DNA of 64,000 nt. Source: DASTSN01 sp035760665 (GTDB taxonomy: Bacteria; Bacteroidota; Bacteroidia; Chitinophagales; Chitinophagaceae). A model generated the notes under the pieces. That model saw only the letters and a list, made by a program, of their open reading frames with translations. It had not been told where the DNA came from and searched no databases. The stretch covers positions 1 to 64,000 of the forward strand of contig DASTSN010000105.1 of NCBI GenBank assembly GCA_035760665.1, read 5' to 3'. The first letter of the stretch is position 1; every line of letters starts with the position of its first letter. This document shows, one piece after another, positions 37,036 through 46,015 of the stretch. Position numbers and translations under genes: made by a program.

Positions 37036-37509
37036 ATGAAAATCCATCTCTGGTCAATCGGTAAAGATCATGAAGCGTATATAAAAACCGGTGTGGAAAC
37101 CTTCACCAGCCGCATTGCCAACTATTACCCGGTTGAATGGAGTATCATCCCGGTACCCAAAAATGCCGGCATGCTCAGCGAAATGGACCTGAAAAAAAAG
37201 GAAGCAGCCATGGTGCTGAACTGGTTGCAAAAAGATGATTTTTTGGTGGCGCTGGATGAACATGGTAAACAATTCTCCTCCGTGGCACTGGCCGATTTTA
37301 TAGAAAAACAAACCACCGCCAGCACTAAAAATCTCGTTTTTCTAATCGGCGGCGCATTCGGGCTGGATGAGGAGGTGCTTAAACGAGCCAATTTCAAATG
37401 GAGTCTTTCGCAACTTACCTTTCCGCATCAGCTTGTACGACTGATCCTGGCAGAACAAATCTACCGTGCCTGTTCCATCATTCGCAACGAAAAGTATCAT
37501 CACAAGTGA
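37036..37509 (+). CDS. rlmH: 23S rRNA (pseudouridine1915-N3)-methyltransferase RlmH
   Basis: A 157-residue SPOUT methyltransferase of normal RlmH length. The knot region is FLIGGAFGLDEEVL, with the C-terminal LSQLTFPHQLVRLILAEQIYRA and the conserved end KYHH. It methylates pseudouridine 1915 in helix 69 of 23S rRNA using S-adenosylmethionine. A candidate promoter lies just upstream, and the rhomboid gene follows after 53 nt. Confidence 0.97.
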   Translation: MKIHLWSIGKDHEAYIKTGVETFTSRIANYYPVEWSIIPVPKNAGMLSEMDLKKKEAAMVLNWLQKDDFLVALDEHGKQFSSVALADFIEKQTTASTKNLVFLIGGAFGLDEEVLKRANFKWSLSQLTFPHQLVRLILAEQIYRACSIIRNEKYHHK

Positions 37510-37562
37510 ATTTTTGATTGTAGATTTAAGTTTTTTCATTGTTCATTGCAATCCCGCATACT

Positions 37563-38222
37563 ATGGACTTGTCAATTACCATCATCATTATTGTTATTAC
37601 CTGCCTGGTCTCCTTTGGCGCTTTCAATAATCAAAAAATTATGGACGACCTGATCTTTTACCCGCCGGCCGTCAGCCAGCAAAACCAGTGGTACCGCTTT
37701 TTCAGTTGCGGACTGATCCATGCCGATTTTGGTCATCTGTTATTCAATATGCTGTCTCTTTATCTTTTCGGCAGATTTGTCGAAACAAAGTTTATTGAAA
37801 TCTTTGCCGACAAAGGGAAACTGTTATACCTCGCCATGTATTTGCTGGCATTAGGCGTGTCAGTGATTCCCACTTACCTTAAGCATAAACACGACAGCTA
37901 TTACAGGAGTCTCGGTGCTTCCGGCGCAGTGTCTGCAGTAGTGTTTGCAGGCTTAATGATCGCCCCGTACGTGGAGGTGGGCCTGTTTTTCATACCGCCC
38001 ATCATCCCGGGATTCATTTTTGCACCGCTTTACCTGCTAATCTCGGCCATGCTGGAGCGCAAGGGCGGCTGCAACATTAACCATTCTGCACATATTTGGG
38101 GCGCCCTCTTTGGCATTGTGTTTATTATTGTTGTGGGCAAATTGCTGGCCGGGTATGATGCCATTGGTGAATTTACAGATGGCGTGAAGCTTTACCTGAG
38201 GGCTAAAGGCTGGATGTCGTAA
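37563..38222 (+). CDS. Rhomboid-family intramembrane serine protease
   Basis: A 219-residue membrane protein from ATG 37563; a TTG at 37539 would add eight residues. About six transmembrane segments are visible. The rhomboid marks are IHADFGHLLFNM in the second helix, catalytic Ser120 in LGASGAVS and His177 in NHSAHIWGA. It should cleave membrane protein substrates within the bilayer; the substrates are unknown. The last 20 bases overlap the 3' end of the convergent tilS gene. Confidence 0.9.
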   Translation: MDLSITIIIIVITCLVSFGAFNNQKIMDDLIFYPPAVSQQNQWYRFFSCGLIHADFGHLLFNMLSLYLFGRFVETKFIEIFADKGKLLYLAMYLLALGVSVIPTYLKHKHDSYYRSLGASGAVSAVVFAGLMIAPYVEVGLFFIPPIIPGFIFAPLYLLISAMLERKGGCNINHSAHIWGALFGIVFIIVVGKLLAGYDAIGEFTDGVKLYLRAKGWMS

Positions 38223-39573
38223 TTTTTAAAACTGTTTTGGTGGATTCGGTAATTTTAAACCGGTCATCAATGCGGTACCCGATTACCCAGATGATTTTTT
38301 TGTTTGCCTCCAGCACCCACACGTTTTCTTTTTCCGTTATGGATAATTTCTGATCAATAAAAAAACGAGCCAGCTTTTTCTTTCCTCGCCGGCCGCCAGG
38401 TTGGTGCTGCATACCCAGCGGGTAGAAGTAATCGCCCGGTTTCCATTTACGCAAAACCAGGGGAAAAGTAATCAGCCCCGCATCAAGGCAGGCCGTTAGT
38501 TTTTCCTGCGTAATGGCTAGGTTTGATACCGGCAGGATGTCAAGAGCCAATGTACCGCCCGGAAAACTTGTTTTTCCCGGCCCCTCTACTAAAATGATGC
38601 TGCGCTCAGCCGCCTGCAGGGGGGCAATCACCAGCCAGCGGTGATGCCTGAAAAGCCTGTGGGAAGGCGATTGCAGGTATTTACCCGAAACAGCATCCAG
38701 CAGTTGAATCACCTCCGGCACTTGCTGGGGGTTAAATCCGAATTTTTTGATGATCTCGTAAACAATACTGTGCAGTGGCACCGATTTTTTTAATTTCAAC
38801 ACCGGGATGTGCACTTCGTCGCCTTTTTTCTCCAGCAATTTTTTCTCGTGCACCGCAATAGCCTGCCGGTATAACAGTTCCGTATCGCGAAAACGCTGCA
38901 AATTGGCAGCCAGGCTGCTTTGCACACCAGGATATATTTTCTCCATCAGCGGAATAATTGCGTGGCGTACATAATTCCGCGTATACTTAACCTCTTTGTT
39001 CGAGCTGTCTTCGACCCACTCCAGGTTCGTTTCAGCAGCATAGGATTGTATTTCTTTTTTGTCGGCAAACAACAGCGGGCGGATGATCCTCCCCTGCTTT
39101 GGCAGCATGCCGCGTAAGCCAGAAATACCGGTACCTTTAAAAAAATGCATCACCGAGGTTTCGATGTTATCGTCCAGGTGATGAGCCGTCAGGATGTACC
39201 GAAGCGATAAAAATGCTTGTGTTTGGTTTTCCAGCAAATCGTCAAACCAGTTGTAACGGAGTTCTCGTGCCGCAACCTGCACCGACACTTTTTGCTGCCG
39301 CGCATAGGCAGCTGTATCAAAACGCTTCACCAGCACCCGTTTCCCGTACCGATCACCCAGTGAGCGAACAAATTGTTCATCCCGTTCACTTTCCGCCCCT
39401 CTTAATTGAAAATTGCAATGCGCTATCACAAAATCATACCCTGCCCGGCTGCACAGTTCACACAGCACTGCAGAATCCGCCCCACCGCTCACTGCCAGTA
39501 ACAGCCCATCTCCGGGCAAAAACAATGGCTGCCCGTTGACAAATGCTATAAATTTTTCGAGGAGATTTGCCAT
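38203..39573 (-). CDS. tilS: tRNA(Ile)-lysidine synthase TilS
   Basis: A 456-residue PP-loop ATPase: SGGADS (29–34), LTAHHLDDNIET, and RPLLFADKKEIQSYA in the N-terminal domain, then a C-terminal recognition domain with WKPGDYFYPLGM. It modifies C34 of tRNA-Ile(CAU) to lysidine, making it read AUA; the enzyme is essential in most bacteria. It is co-oriented with the TPR gene 4 nt upstream. The 3' end overlaps the rhomboid gene. Confidence 0.95.
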   Translation of the reverse strand: MANLLEKFIAFVNGQPLFLPGDGLLLAVSGGADSAVLCELCSRAGYDFVIAHCNFQLRGAESERDEQFVRSLGDRYGKRVLVKRFDTAAYARQQKVSVQVAARELRYNWFDDLLENQTQAFLSLRYILTAHHLDDNIETSVMHFFKGTGISGLRGMLPKQGRIIRPLLFADKKEIQSYAAETNLEWVEDSSNKEVKYTRNYVRHAIIPLMEKIYPGVQSSLAANLQRFRDTELLYRQAIAVHEKKLLEKKGDEVHIPVLKLKKSVPLHSIVYEIIKKFGFNPQQVPEVIQLLDAVSGKYLQSPSHRLFRHHRWLVIAPLQAAERSIILVEGPGKTSFPGGTLALDILPVSNLAITQEKLTACLDAGLITFPLVLRKWKPGDYFYPLGMQHQPGGRRGKKKLARFFIDQKLSITEKENVWVLEANKKIIWVIGYRIDDRFKITESTKTVLKITTSSL

Positions 39574-39577
39574 TTTG

Positions 39578-39892
39578 TTAAAACGTTAGTTCTTCATAAG
39601 CACTGCGCAGTTCATTATATGCATGCCGGTCGCCGGTTTTCAGAGCCTGCTGCATTCCCTGCTGGTAAACGTTAATGGCATCATTCGTGTGCTGCATCCG
39701 TTCCAATAGTTTGGCAAGATGGTAATAAGTGCCAACATAACCGGGATCTCTTTGTAAAATACGCTCAAATAATTGTCGCGCTGTGGTATCATCCCCCAGT
39801 TTACAATATTCAAGGGCCAGGGCATGCGACAAAAAATTATCTTCCGGGTTTTCCAGCAGCAAGGCTTTTATCTTTTCAATACGATCCGTCAT
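39578..39892 (-). CDS. Small TPR protein
   Basis: A 104-residue soluble protein made of about two tetratricopeptide repeats (FLSHALALEYCKLGDDTTARQ and YVGTYYHLAKLLERMQHTND). It has no signal peptide and no catalytic motif. It probably acts as a protein-binding adaptor. Its stop lies 4 nt before the tilS start codon, so the two genes are almost certainly co-transcribed. Small TPR proteins of this type are frequent in Bacteroidota and unassigned. Confidence 0.8.
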   Translation of the reverse strand: MTDRIEKIKALLLENPEDNFLSHALALEYCKLGDDTTARQLFERILQRDPGYVGTYYHLAKLLERMQHTNDAINVYQQGMQQALKTGDRHAYNELRSAYEELTF

Positions 39893-39940
39893 ACCTAAAA
39901 AAATTTATCAATGAATGCCCCATTTTTAACCGGCAAGGCT

Positions 39941-39948
39941 TATCTTTG
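39941..39948 (+). promoter_or_regulatory. Candidate -7 element of etfBA
   Basis: TATCTTTG fully matches the Bacteroidota TAnnTTTG element and lies 48 nt before the etfB start. A TTTT run about 20 nt upstream may serve as the -33 element. Confidence 0.45.
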
Positions 39949-39995
39949 CTTTAGTTGCATAAACAACTTTCTAACCGATCATATAAATTTGCCGG

Positions 39996-40739
39996 ATGAA
40001 AATTTTAGTTTGTATCAGTAAAACGCCGGACACTACGGCAAAAATAGCTTTCACAGATAACAACACGAAATTCGATAGTACGGGTGTGCAATGGATCATC
40101 AACCCTTACGATGAATGGTATTCACTGGTGAGAGCCATTGAATTAAAAGAAGCCGATCCCTCTGCAATCATTCACCTGGTAACTGTAGGCGGCGCTGATG
40201 CGGAGCCTATCATCCGCAAGGCGCTTGCACTCGGCGGCGATGAAGCCATACGGGTTAATGCCGATAGCCAGGACAGCTATTTTATTGCTGCACAAATTGC
40301 CGAAGTAGCCAGGCAAGGCGCTTACGACCTGGTTTTGACCGGTAAGGAAACAATAGATTATAACAACGCATCAGTTGGTGGCATGGTGGCGGCCATGCTT
40401 GATTTACCTTATGTTTCGCCTGCTACCAGGTTTGAAATCAACGGTTCAAAGGCTGCAGTAACCCGCGAAATTGAAGGCGGTGAAGAAGTTTGTGAGGCGG
40501 AGTTGCCACTGGTTGTCAGTTGCCAAAAAGGCATGGCGGAACAACGTATCCCCAACATGCGTGGTATTATGGCAGCCCGCACAAAGCCCCTGAAAGTTGT
40601 GGAACCCGTTGTTGCTGATACCTTGACTGCCGCTGTTAGTTTTGAGCTACCGCCTGCCAAGGCCGGCGTCAAATTAATACCAGCCGATAATGTAGATGAA
40701 CTGGTGCGGCTGCTGCACGAAGAAGCTAAAATGATTTAA
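39996..40739 (+). CDS. etfB: Electron transfer flavoprotein subunit beta
   Basis: A 247-residue EtfB of normal length. Family marks are KILVCISKTPDT at the start, NPYDEWYSLVRAIELKE near residue 36, the segment LVLTGKETIDYNNASVG and GGEEVCEAELPLVVS. With EtfA it carries electrons from acyl-CoA and other flavin dehydrogenases to the respiratory chain. The subunit binds AMP. The etfA gene starts 41 nt downstream, so this is a two-gene operon closed by a terminator at 41771. Confidence 0.96.
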   Translation: MKILVCISKTPDTTAKIAFTDNNTKFDSTGVQWIINPYDEWYSLVRAIELKEADPSAIIHLVTVGGADAEPIIRKALALGGDEAIRVNADSQDSYFIAAQIAEVARQGAYDLVLTGKETIDYNNASVGGMVAAMLDLPYVSPATRFEINGSKAAVTREIEGGEEVCEAELPLVVSCQKGMAEQRIPNMRGIMAARTKPLKVVEPVVADTLTAAVSFELPPAKAGVKLIPADNVDELVRLLHEEAKMI

Positions 40740-40780
40740 ACACTGTTTACCCGGTTAAACGATAAACCAGAAACGTTAAT

Positions 40781-41746
40781 ATGTCAGTATTAATTTTTAT
40801 AGATACCGCTGATGGGCATGTAAAAAAAGCCTCCCTTGAAGCGCTGAGCTATGGTACCAAAGTGGCGGCACAACTGAATGCAGAGGCCGCTGCCCTGGTA
40901 CTCGGAAACGTGAATGAAGACCTGCCCACTCTTGGAAAATATGGCGCTAAAAAAGTATACCATGTGCCGCAGGAACAACTGAATCATTTTGATGCGCAAG
41001 TCTTCAGCAAAGTAATTACACAAGTTGCAGAAAAAACCGGCGCCAGTGTGGTTGTTTTTGCCAATACTACTAACGGGAAAGCACTTGCTCCCCAGCTATC
41101 TGTTTTGCTGAAAGCAGGATTGGTATCCGGTGCAGTCGCCCTTCCGGATACATCGAATGGTTTTGTGGTGAAAAAAAATGTTTTTTCAGGTAAAGCCTTT
41201 ATGAACGTTTCGGTTACAACGCCTGTAAAGATCGTTGCATTAAACCCCAACTCTTTCCCGGTAATTGCTGGTGAAGGTATGGCGGAGGTGGTGCCTTTCG
41301 AAGCAACAGTACCGGCTGGTAAAATAAAAATCACGGCTGTGAACAAAGCCAGCGGTGAAGTGCCGCTGACAGAAGCTGAGATCGTGGTAAGTGGCGGCCG
41401 TGGCCTGAAAGGGCCTGAAAACTGGGCTATTGTAGAAGATCTGGCAAAAGTGCTGCATGCCGCAACAGCCTGCAGCCGCCCTGTAGCAGATGCGCACTGG
41501 CGACCCCATCACGAACACGTGGGACAAACCGGCATTGCTATTGCACCAAATCTTTATATTGCCATCGGTATTTCCGGGGCCATTCAGCATTTGGCCGGTG
41601 TGAACCGAAGCAAGGTGATTGTTGTTATCAATAAAGATCCGGAGGCACCTTTCTTCAAAGCAGCTGATTACGGTATTGTTGGCGATGCATTTGAAGTGGT
41701 ACCGAAGTTGACGGACAGTATAAAAAAATTGAAAGGTATTGTATAA
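40781..41746 (+). CDS. etfA: Electron transfer flavoprotein subunit alpha
   Basis: A 321-residue EtfA. The C-terminal FAD domain has VVSGGRGLKGPENW, AATACSRPVADAHWRPHHEHVGQTG (broken across positions), and IAIGISGAIQHLAGVNRSKVIVVIN. It binds FAD and forms the heterodimer with EtfB. No ETF-quinone oxidoreductase gene is in the window. The acetyl-CoA acyltransferase at 51615–52793 may act in the same beta-oxidation route. Confidence 0.96.
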   Translation: MSVLIFIDTADGHVKKASLEALSYGTKVAAQLNAEAAALVLGNVNEDLPTLGKYGAKKVYHVPQEQLNHFDAQVFSKVITQVAEKTGASVVVFANTTNGKALAPQLSVLLKAGLVSGAVALPDTSNGFVVKKNVFSGKAFMNVSVTTPVKIVALNPNSFPVIAGEGMAEVVPFEATVPAGKIKITAVNKASGEVPLTEAEIVVSGGRGLKGPENWAIVEDLAKVLHAATACSRPVADAHWRPHHEHVGQTGIAIAPNLYIAIGISGAIQHLAGVNRSKVIVVINKDPEAPFFKAADYGIVGDAFEVVPKLTDSIKKLKGIV

Positions 41747-41770
41747 AGACCGTTCACTTGAGAGATGTAC

Positions 41771-41802
41771 AAATGCGGCTGAGTTTTCAGCCGCATTTTT
41801 TT
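41771..41802 (+). terminator. Terminator of etfBA
   Basis: An 11-bp perfect stem AAATGCGGCTG/CAGCCGCATTT has a 6-nt loop and runs into seven T residues, 25 nt after the etfA stop. Confidence 0.93.
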
Positions 41803-41813
41803 AATAAAATGCT

Positions 41814-41821
41814 TAGTTTCG
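41814..41821 (+). promoter_or_regulatory. Candidate -7 element of the DUF151 gene
   Basis: TAGTTTCG lies 12 nt before the start codon and just after the etfA terminator. It would give a very short leader. The -33 region falls on the terminator T tract. Confidence 0.4.
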
Positions 41822-41833
41822 CAGGATATAATT

Positions 41834-42433
41834 ATGAAGAAGATAGAGTTGGAAATTGTTGCCCTCTCACACAGCATTACACAAACTCATTCTTATGCCG
41901 TTGTGCTGGGGGAAGTTAATGGTTTACGCAGGCTGCCAATCGTGATTGGCGGTTTTGAAGCGCAGGCTATTGCCGTGGCGCTGGAAAAAATGCAACCCAG
42001 CCGCCCACTTACACACGACCTGATGAAAAACTTCATGAATGCCTTTGCTATCGATCTGCACGAGATTATCATTTGTGATCTGCAGGAGGGTATCTTTTAT
42101 TCCAAGCTCGTTTGCTCTTCTGAAAATGATACGGTGGAAATCGATTCCCGTACTTCTGATGCACTGGCGCTGGCTGTACGCTTTGGCTGTCCTATTTATA
42201 CTTACGAAAACATCCTGGAAAGTGCCGGCATCCTGATGGAAGACACCGGCAGCAAAAAGAAAAAAGTCCAGGCTGCAGAAGAAGAGGAACTGGAAGAGCC
42301 AACCGGTAAAGAAGACCTGAAAAGTATGACGCTGGATGAACTGAATACACTCTTAAACGATGTGCTGGAAAAAGAAGATTATATCCGTGCCATTGCTATC
42401 CGTGATGAGATTAATAGCCGTAAACGGAAATAA
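41834..42433 (+). CDS. Bifunctional nuclease (DUF151) domain protein with UVR-like motif
   Basis: A 199-residue protein. Residues 1–125 are a bifunctional nuclease (BFN/DUF151) domain, with LPIVIGGFEAQAIAVALEKM, RPLTHDLM and IDSRTSDALALAVRFG. A lysine- and acid-rich linker follows, then a UVR-type helical motif at about 165–197 (LNTLLNDVLEKEDYIRAIAI) like those in UvrB and UvrC. Family members have RNase and DNase activity, and the UVR motif suggests interaction with repair proteins. This domain pair is typical of the phylum. Confidence 0.88.
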   Translation: MKKIELEIVALSHSITQTHSYAVVLGEVNGLRRLPIVIGGFEAQAIAVALEKMQPSRPLTHDLMKNFMNAFAIDLHEIIICDLQEGIFYSKLVCSSENDTVEIDSRTSDALALAVRFGCPIYTYENILESAGILMEDTGSKKKKVQAAEEEELEEPTGKEDLKSMTLDELNTLLNDVLEKEDYIRAIAIRDEINSRKRK

Positions 42434-42504
42434 ACGAATCTGCACCAACTTGCCTGTTTAATTATTTTTTACTAACCTGCCCAACCGCCTTTTAACACCG
42501 GTTT

Positions 42505-43341
42505 ATGGTTGTTTTTCCCAATTGTAAAATCAATCTTGGTCTCACGATTATCCGCAAACGTGATGACGGCTACCATGACCTTGAAACGGTTTTTTACCCG
42601 CTGCCGTTGAAGGAAATGGTTGAAATCACCCCGGCTCCGGAAGCCACCGAAGCTAATATCGAATTTTCGGCCAGTGGTAACCCCGTGGAGGGCAAGCCCG
42701 AAGACAACCTTTGCTGGCGGGCCTATTATTTACTAAAAAAAGATTTCCCGTTGCTGCCCCCCATTAAAATGCATTTACATAAAGCCATCCCTTCCGGTGC
42801 GGGACTTGGGGGTGGCAGTGCCGATGGTGCCGCGGTTTTGAAAATGCTCAATGAAAAATTTAAATTGCAACTCAGCAGGGAACAACTGATTGCCTATGCA
42901 TTACAACTGGGAAGCGACTGTCCTTTTTTTATCGTAAACAAACCTTGCCTCGCAACTAGTAGAGGCGAGCAGTTGGAAGAAATCCGCATAGATTTAGCCG
43001 GTTATAATTTTTTTATTGTCAATCCCGGTATTCATGTGTCCACGGCCCGTGCCTTTTCAATGATAACCCCTGGCCCGGCCGCTGTGTCTATAAAAGAAAT
43101 CATTGCCCGCCCTGTGGAAACCTGGCATAAGGATTTGAAGAACGACTTTGAAAAACCCGTCTTCGTTACTTTTCCAGAAATAAAAGCCATTAAGGACACC
43201 CTGTATGCAGCCGGGGCCCTCTACGCAGCAATGAGTGGCAGCGGCAGTACGGTGTTCGGTATTTTTCCAAAAGACCAGACTTTTTCCTTTCATTTTCCTG
43301 GTCATTATTTTACCAAAACACTATCCGGCCAGACTGAGTAA
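42505..43341 (+). CDS. ispE: 4-diphosphocytidyl-2-C-methyl-D-erythritol kinase
   Basis: A 278-residue GHMP kinase. The substrate end begins with FPNCKINLGLTI, the ATP loop is PSGAGLGGGSADGAAVL (about residues 96–112), and the C-terminal motif is AAMSGSGSTVFGIF. It phosphorylates CDP-methylerythritol in the MEP route to isoprenoids. Other MEP genes are not adjacent. Its last 21 bases overlap the convergent VOC gene. Confidence 0.95.
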   Translation: MVVFPNCKINLGLTIIRKRDDGYHDLETVFYPLPLKEMVEITPAPEATEANIEFSASGNPVEGKPEDNLCWRAYYLLKKDFPLLPPIKMHLHKAIPSGAGLGGGSADGAAVLKMLNEKFKLQLSREQLIAYALQLGSDCPFFIVNKPCLATSRGEQLEEIRIDLAGYNFFIVNPGIHVSTARAFSMITPGPAAVSIKEIIARPVETWHKDLKNDFEKPVFVTFPEIKAIKDTLYAAGALYAAMSGSGSTVFGIFPKDQTFSFHFPGHYFTKTLSGQTE

Positions 43342-43806
43342 TTCCTCCAAATCCAGCGCCTCCGTTATCATATCCAGGTTCCCTTCAGCATCCCGGGGCC
43401 ACTGATCGGCAGGTTTATCCCAATACAATTCCACCCCGTTGTGATCAGGATCATTTAAATAAATAGCTTCAGAAACACCATGATCAGCCGCCCCGGTTAA
43501 GGGATATTTTGCGGTAATTAACCGTTTCACAATGTGTGCCAGGTCGGCCCGCTCAGGATACAAAATAGCTACGTGATACAATCCTGCGGCCTTTACCGGC
43601 GCCGGCTGCGCATTTTTACTGTGCCAGGTATTCAGCCCAATATGATGATGATACCCGCCGGCCGACAGGAACACAGCGCTGTTGCCATAATATTGCTGCA
43701 CTTCAAACCCCAGCAGGTCGCGGTAAAACGCCAGGGCACGGTCAAGATCGGCAACTTTCAGGTGCACATGACCGATGCGTGTACCCCCAGGAACGATATA
43801 TGACAT
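43321..43806 (-). CDS. VOC-family dioxygenase/glyoxalase-like protein (CatE-type)
   Basis: A 161-residue protein with the vicinal-oxygen-chelate fold: IGHVHLKVADLDRALAFYRD opens the first module and the second ends with HNGVELYWDKP. Likely metal ligands are His14 in GHVHLK, His54–56 in GYHHHIG and the Glu in GVELYW. Similar proteins belong to the CatE (catechol 2,3-dioxygenase-like) group, but substrates are often different, so no reaction is assigned. It overlaps the 3' end of ispE. Confidence 0.8.
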   Translation of the reverse strand: MSYIVPGGTRIGHVHLKVADLDRALAFYRDLLGFEVQQYYGNSAVFLSAGGYHHHIGLNTWHSKNAQPAPVKAAGLYHVAILYPERADLAHIVKRLITAKYPLTGAADHGVSEAIYLNDPDHNGVELYWDKPADQWPRDAEGNLDMITEALDLEELLSLAG

Positions 43807-43979
43807 AGAACTGCATTTTAGCAGATGGAAGAAAAATTTTATCTTGCAGCAAATTACAAACTATCCACATCAATCGATTCATAGCGTATTTCCTTGATCT
43901 GAACCTTGATTTCCTCAATCATCGAGGTTAAGCCTTTTTTCGACTCCCTGATTTTTATTTTTTTCCAAATCTTTCATTT

Positions 43980-45215
43980 ATGCAAACGACTATTTCTATG
44001 TCTGAAAAGACACAATACTATCTTGACCTTGAAGAAAAATACGGAGCCCATAATTATCATCCCTTACCTGTTGTGCTCAACCGCGGCGAAGGCGTGTTTG
44101 TGTGGGATGTGGAAGGCCGGCGTTATTATGATTTTCTCAGCGGCTACTCCGCTGTGAACCAGGGGCACTGTCACCCGGAAATTCTCCAGTCTTTTATCGA
44201 ACAATCCAAACGATTAACGCTGACCAGCCGTGCTTTTTACAATGATGCACTGGGGGAATACGAACAATTCATTACCCGGCTGTTTGGCTACGACAAGGTG
44301 CTGCCGATGAACACGGGCGTAGAGGCGGTAGAAACAGCGCTTAAATTGTGCCGTAAATGGGCGTACGAGGTTAAGGGAATACCCGTCAATGAAGCAACGA
44401 TTGTTGTCTGCGAAGGAAATTTTCATGGCAGAACGTCGGGGGTCATTTCTTTCAGCACCGACCCGTCGGCCCGTAAAAACTTTGGACCTTACCTGCCGGG
44501 CTTTGTAACGATTCCGTACAACGATTTACCAGCCCTGGCCGCAGCTTTATCAAACAAAAACATTGCAGGCTTTCTGGTGGAACCTATTCAGGGAGAAGCC
44601 GGGGTGGTAGTACCGGATGATGGTTACCTGGCAAAAGCCAAAGACCTGTGTGAAAAAGCCAATGTACTGTTTATTGGGGATGAAATACAAACCGGGCTTT
44701 GCCGCACGGGAAGAATGCTGGCCTGCGACCATGAAGAAGTACGCCCGGATATCCTGATTCTGGGAAAAGCGCTAAGCGGGGGTATGATGCCGGTAAGCGC
44801 CGTGCTGGCAGATGATGACATTATGCTGACCATCAAACCGGGTGAACATGGCTCTACCTATGGCGGCAACCCGTTAGCAGCGCGGGTAGCCATTACGGCT
44901 TTACAGGTTCTGAAAAAAGAGCACCTGGCCGAAAATGCCGAAGCGATGGGAGCACTGCTGCGCAATGAACTGGCAGCGCTGCAATCACCTTATATTAAAC
45001 TGATTCGTGGCAAAGGATTACTGAATGCCATAGTCATTGAGCACCAAAATCCTGAAGCAGCCTGGGAACTTTGCCTGCAATTGAAAGAAAACGGGTTGCT
45101 GGCAAAACCCACGCATGGTGACAAAATCAGGCTGGCCCCGCCACTGCTGATCAGCCGGGAGCAGATTCGGGAATGTGCCGGTATTATCGAGGAAAGCCTT
45201 GCGATACTGCACTAA
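43980..45215 (+). CDS. rocD: Ornithine--oxo-acid transaminase
   Basis: A 411-residue class III aminotransferase. PLP lysine is Lys263 in ILGKALSGGMMP; other marks are FLSGYSAVNQGHCHPEI, MNTGVEAVETALKL, EGNFHGRTSG and FIGDEIQTGLCRTG. Full-length similarity is to ornithine delta-aminotransferase, which converts ornithine and 2-oxoglutarate to glutamate semialdehyde and glutamate. An ATG six codons later (43998) is a possible alternative start. A terminator separates it from the transporter gene downstream. Confidence 0.9.
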   Translation: MQTTISMSEKTQYYLDLEEKYGAHNYHPLPVVLNRGEGVFVWDVEGRRYYDFLSGYSAVNQGHCHPEILQSFIEQSKRLTLTSRAFYNDALGEYEQFITRLFGYDKVLPMNTGVEAVETALKLCRKWAYEVKGIPVNEATIVVCEGNFHGRTSGVISFSTDPSARKNFGPYLPGFVTIPYNDLPALAAALSNKNIAGFLVEPIQGEAGVVVPDDGYLAKAKDLCEKANVLFIGDEIQTGLCRTGRMLACDHEEVRPDILILGKALSGGMMPVSAVLADDDIMLTIKPGEHGSTYGGNPLAARVAITALQVLKKEHLAENAEAMGALLRNELAALQSPYIKLIRGKGLLNAIVIEHQNPEAAWELCLQLKENGLLAKPTHGDKIRLAPPLLISREQIRECAGIIEESLAILH

Positions 45216-45225
45216 TTTGTTTTAC

Positions 45226-45256
45226 AAAACCGGCTATCTCTAAAGCCGGTTTTTTT
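45226..45256 (+). terminator. Terminator of rocD
   Basis: A 10-bp stem AAAACCGGCT/AGCCGGTTTT with an 8-nt loop ends in seven T residues, 11 nt after the stop codon. Confidence 0.9.
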
Positions 45257-45277
45257 ATAAACACTTATCTTCAATAC

Positions 45278-45994
45278 ATGGATACGCATTTACACCATGA
45301 AGGACTAACGCATGATGAGCAGCATTTGAAGAGTTCCGATTTGCTGACAGATGTTGTAATTGGCATGAGTGACGGACTGACTGTACCCTTTGCCCTTGCT
45401 GCCGGTTTAAGCGGCGCCGTACATTCAACCGGGATCATTGTGATAGCCGGTATCGCAGAAATTGCAGCCGGCTCCATCGCCATGGGGCTGGGAGGTTACC
45501 TTGCTGGAAAAACAGAACAGGATCATTACCACACGGAGTTGAAGCGTGAATTTTACGAAGTGGATAACCTGCGTGAACGGGAATTGGAGGAAACACGTGA
45601 GTTTTTTGCTAATATCGGCCTCAGTGAAGAGTTGCAGCAAAAGGCTACAGAGGAAATTGCAAAAGATAAACAGCAATGGGTGGAATTCATGATGAAGTAC
45701 GAACTGGGGCTTGATAAACCCGATCCGAAAAGAGCCACAAAATCGGCATTAAATATCGGGTTATCGTATATCGTTGGAGGCTTGGTGCCATTGAGTCCTT
45801 ATTTTTTTGTTGACGCACCTACAATAGGCCTGAAAATATCTGCACTGGTAACCCTGCTCTGCTTGTTTATTTTCGGCTGGTTTAAAAGTAAAATCACCGG
45901 CATTCATCCGTGGTGGGGCGCCCTTCGTGTTACGCTTATTGGTGCAGCAGCAGCCGCAGCGGCCTTTGGCGTGGCAAAATTATTTGAAGGATAA
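45278..45994 (+). CDS. VIT1/CCC1-family iron/manganese transporter
   Basis: A 238-residue membrane protein from ATG 45278; the frame is open upstream into rocD, but the terminator and first hydrophobic motif fix this start. The family motif LLTDVVIGMSDGLTVPFALAAG opens the first membrane helix pair. AGSIAMGLGGYLAGKTE follows, then a charged cytoplasmic helical segment of about 80 residues and three C-terminal helices. VIT1/CCC1 proteins move Fe2+ or Mn2+ out of the cytoplasm; the acidic and histidine-rich start (DTHLHHEGLTHDEQHLK) may aid metal binding. The metal is unknown. Confidence 0.88.
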   Translation: MDTHLHHEGLTHDEQHLKSSDLLTDVVIGMSDGLTVPFALAAGLSGAVHSTGIIVIAGIAEIAAGSIAMGLGGYLAGKTEQDHYHTELKREFYEVDNLRERELEETREFFANIGLSEELQQKATEEIAKDKQQWVEFMMKYELGLDKPDPKRATKSALNIGLSYIVGGLVPLSPYFFVDAPTIGLKISALVTLLCLFIFGWFKSKITGIHPWWGALRVTLIGAAAAAAAFGVAKLFEG

Positions 45995-46015
45995 GTGGAG
46001 TACTGCTGACCGGGT

